DNA of 64,000 bases, taken from NCBI RefSeq assembly GCF_023243115.1, contig NZ_CP085081.1:3348001-3412000 (forward strand), written 5' to 3'. The first letter of the stretch is position 1. Every line of letters starts with the position of its first letter. The notes under the pieces were generated by a model. It made no database searches, was not told the DNA's origin, and saw only the letters and a program-made list of their open reading frames with translations. Shown one piece after another: positions 63,797 to 64,000 of the stretch. A program made the translations under genes and the position numbers. The DNA comes from Sediminicoccus sp. KRV36. GTDB taxonomy: Bacteria > Pseudomonadota > Alphaproteobacteria > Acetobacterales > Acetobacteraceae.

Positions 63797-64000
63797 TCAG
63801 TTCTGCCCGGGGCGGCGCGGCGCCGCGCAGGGATAGGTGGTGGAAGCCCAGCGCATGAGCCCGTCCACGGCCCTGTCACCCGCATATTGGGGATTGCCGT
63901 TCACCCAGGTCACGAAGGAGGCCTGCACGAATTCCATCGTGGGCGTAGGCGATGGCAGGCAGAAGGCCGGGCGAATGCCGCCGGCACGCGAAATCTCGAC
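63797..64000 (-). CDS. Rap1a/Tai-like small secreted protein (partial, runs off right edge)
   Basis: Only the last 67 residues are in the window. They read IRPAFCLPSPTPTMEFVQASF, then VTWVNGNPQYAGDRAVDGLM and TTYPC, which fits the CLP...W...P...A...PC pattern of the Rap1a/Tai immunity-like family of small periplasmic proteins with two disulfides. Here the family often appears without toxin partners, as a general secreted protein. It is followed by the glycine-zipper lipoprotein and porin genes, 16 bp apart. The assignment rests on a short pattern and the N terminus is missing. Confidence 0.6.
   Translation of the reverse strand, partial: VEISRAGGIRPAFCLPSPTPTMEFVQASFVTWVNGNPQYAGDRAVDGLMRWASTTYPCAAPRRPGQN

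Overview
The window is high-GC, densely coded bacterial DNA with short intergenic gaps, frequent 4-nt ATGA/GTGA gene overlaps and AGGAG-type ribosome sites. The number of orphan Bug/TctC periplasmic binding proteins (eight), together with Mo-hydroxylase, amidohydrolase, M20 and luciferase-like monooxygenase genes, suggests a metabolically versatile alphaproteobacterium, most likely an Acetobacteraceae member of the Roseomonas/Roseococcus kind. That placement is an inference from gene content, not from a marker phylogeny. I see no phage, transposase, CRISPR, rRNA or tRNA.

Left part (1-12.3 kb): a divergent pair of operons. Leftward run a Bug protein, a fumarate-reductase-type flavoprotein and a 2Fe-2S domain that reads without a stop into a cyclase-type hydrolase (cut by the window edge). 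Rightward run an NMT1/THI5-like ABC importer (binding protein, ATPase, permease), an amidohydrolase and a three-gene molybdenum hydroxylase whose small subunit is fused to a CoxG-like domain. Between the medium and small hydroxylase genes lie three 59-bp tandem repeats, each a 20-codon mini-ORF with its own ribosome site and 4-nt coupling to the next frame. Together the genes suggest uptake, hydroxylation and hydrolytic opening of an unknown, possibly heterocyclic, compound.

12.3-26.4 kb: an AT-richer gap with a possible remnant of a lepA 3' end, then lepA with a downstream methyltransferase, five Bug-related units (including a Bug / 2-oxoglutarate oxygenase / Bug operon), a RidA protein, an MFS carrier, an ATZ/TRZ-type amidohydrolase, a luciferase-like oxidoreductase and purC.

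26.4-40.5 kb: a leftward biotin-dependent acyl-CoA carboxylase operon (separate 75-aa carrier, biotin carboxylase, carboxyltransferase) with a Bug protein and a polysaccharide-deacetylase-like protein. Next to it are two NtaA/DszA-type FMN monooxygenases transcribed divergently, each with an orphan peptide-type solute-binding protein; the rightward set also has an MFS carrier and an AbgB-like M20 protein with altered active-site motifs.

40.6-46.2 kb: tamA-tamB, the outer-membrane translocation and assembly module. 46.2-51.8 kb: a Bug protein plus an M20 amidohydrolase facing an amidase plus a Bug protein across a strong bidirectional terminator, then a Yip1-like membrane protein.

51.8-60.3 kb: a five-gene leftward operon of M20 dipeptidase, AbgT-type transporter and three consecutive SLC13-type carriers with RCK_C-like inserts. 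60.4-64 kb: a patatin-like lipoprotein, a coiled-coil trimeric porin, a glycine-zipper lipoprotein and the end of a Rap1a/Tai-like secreted protein.
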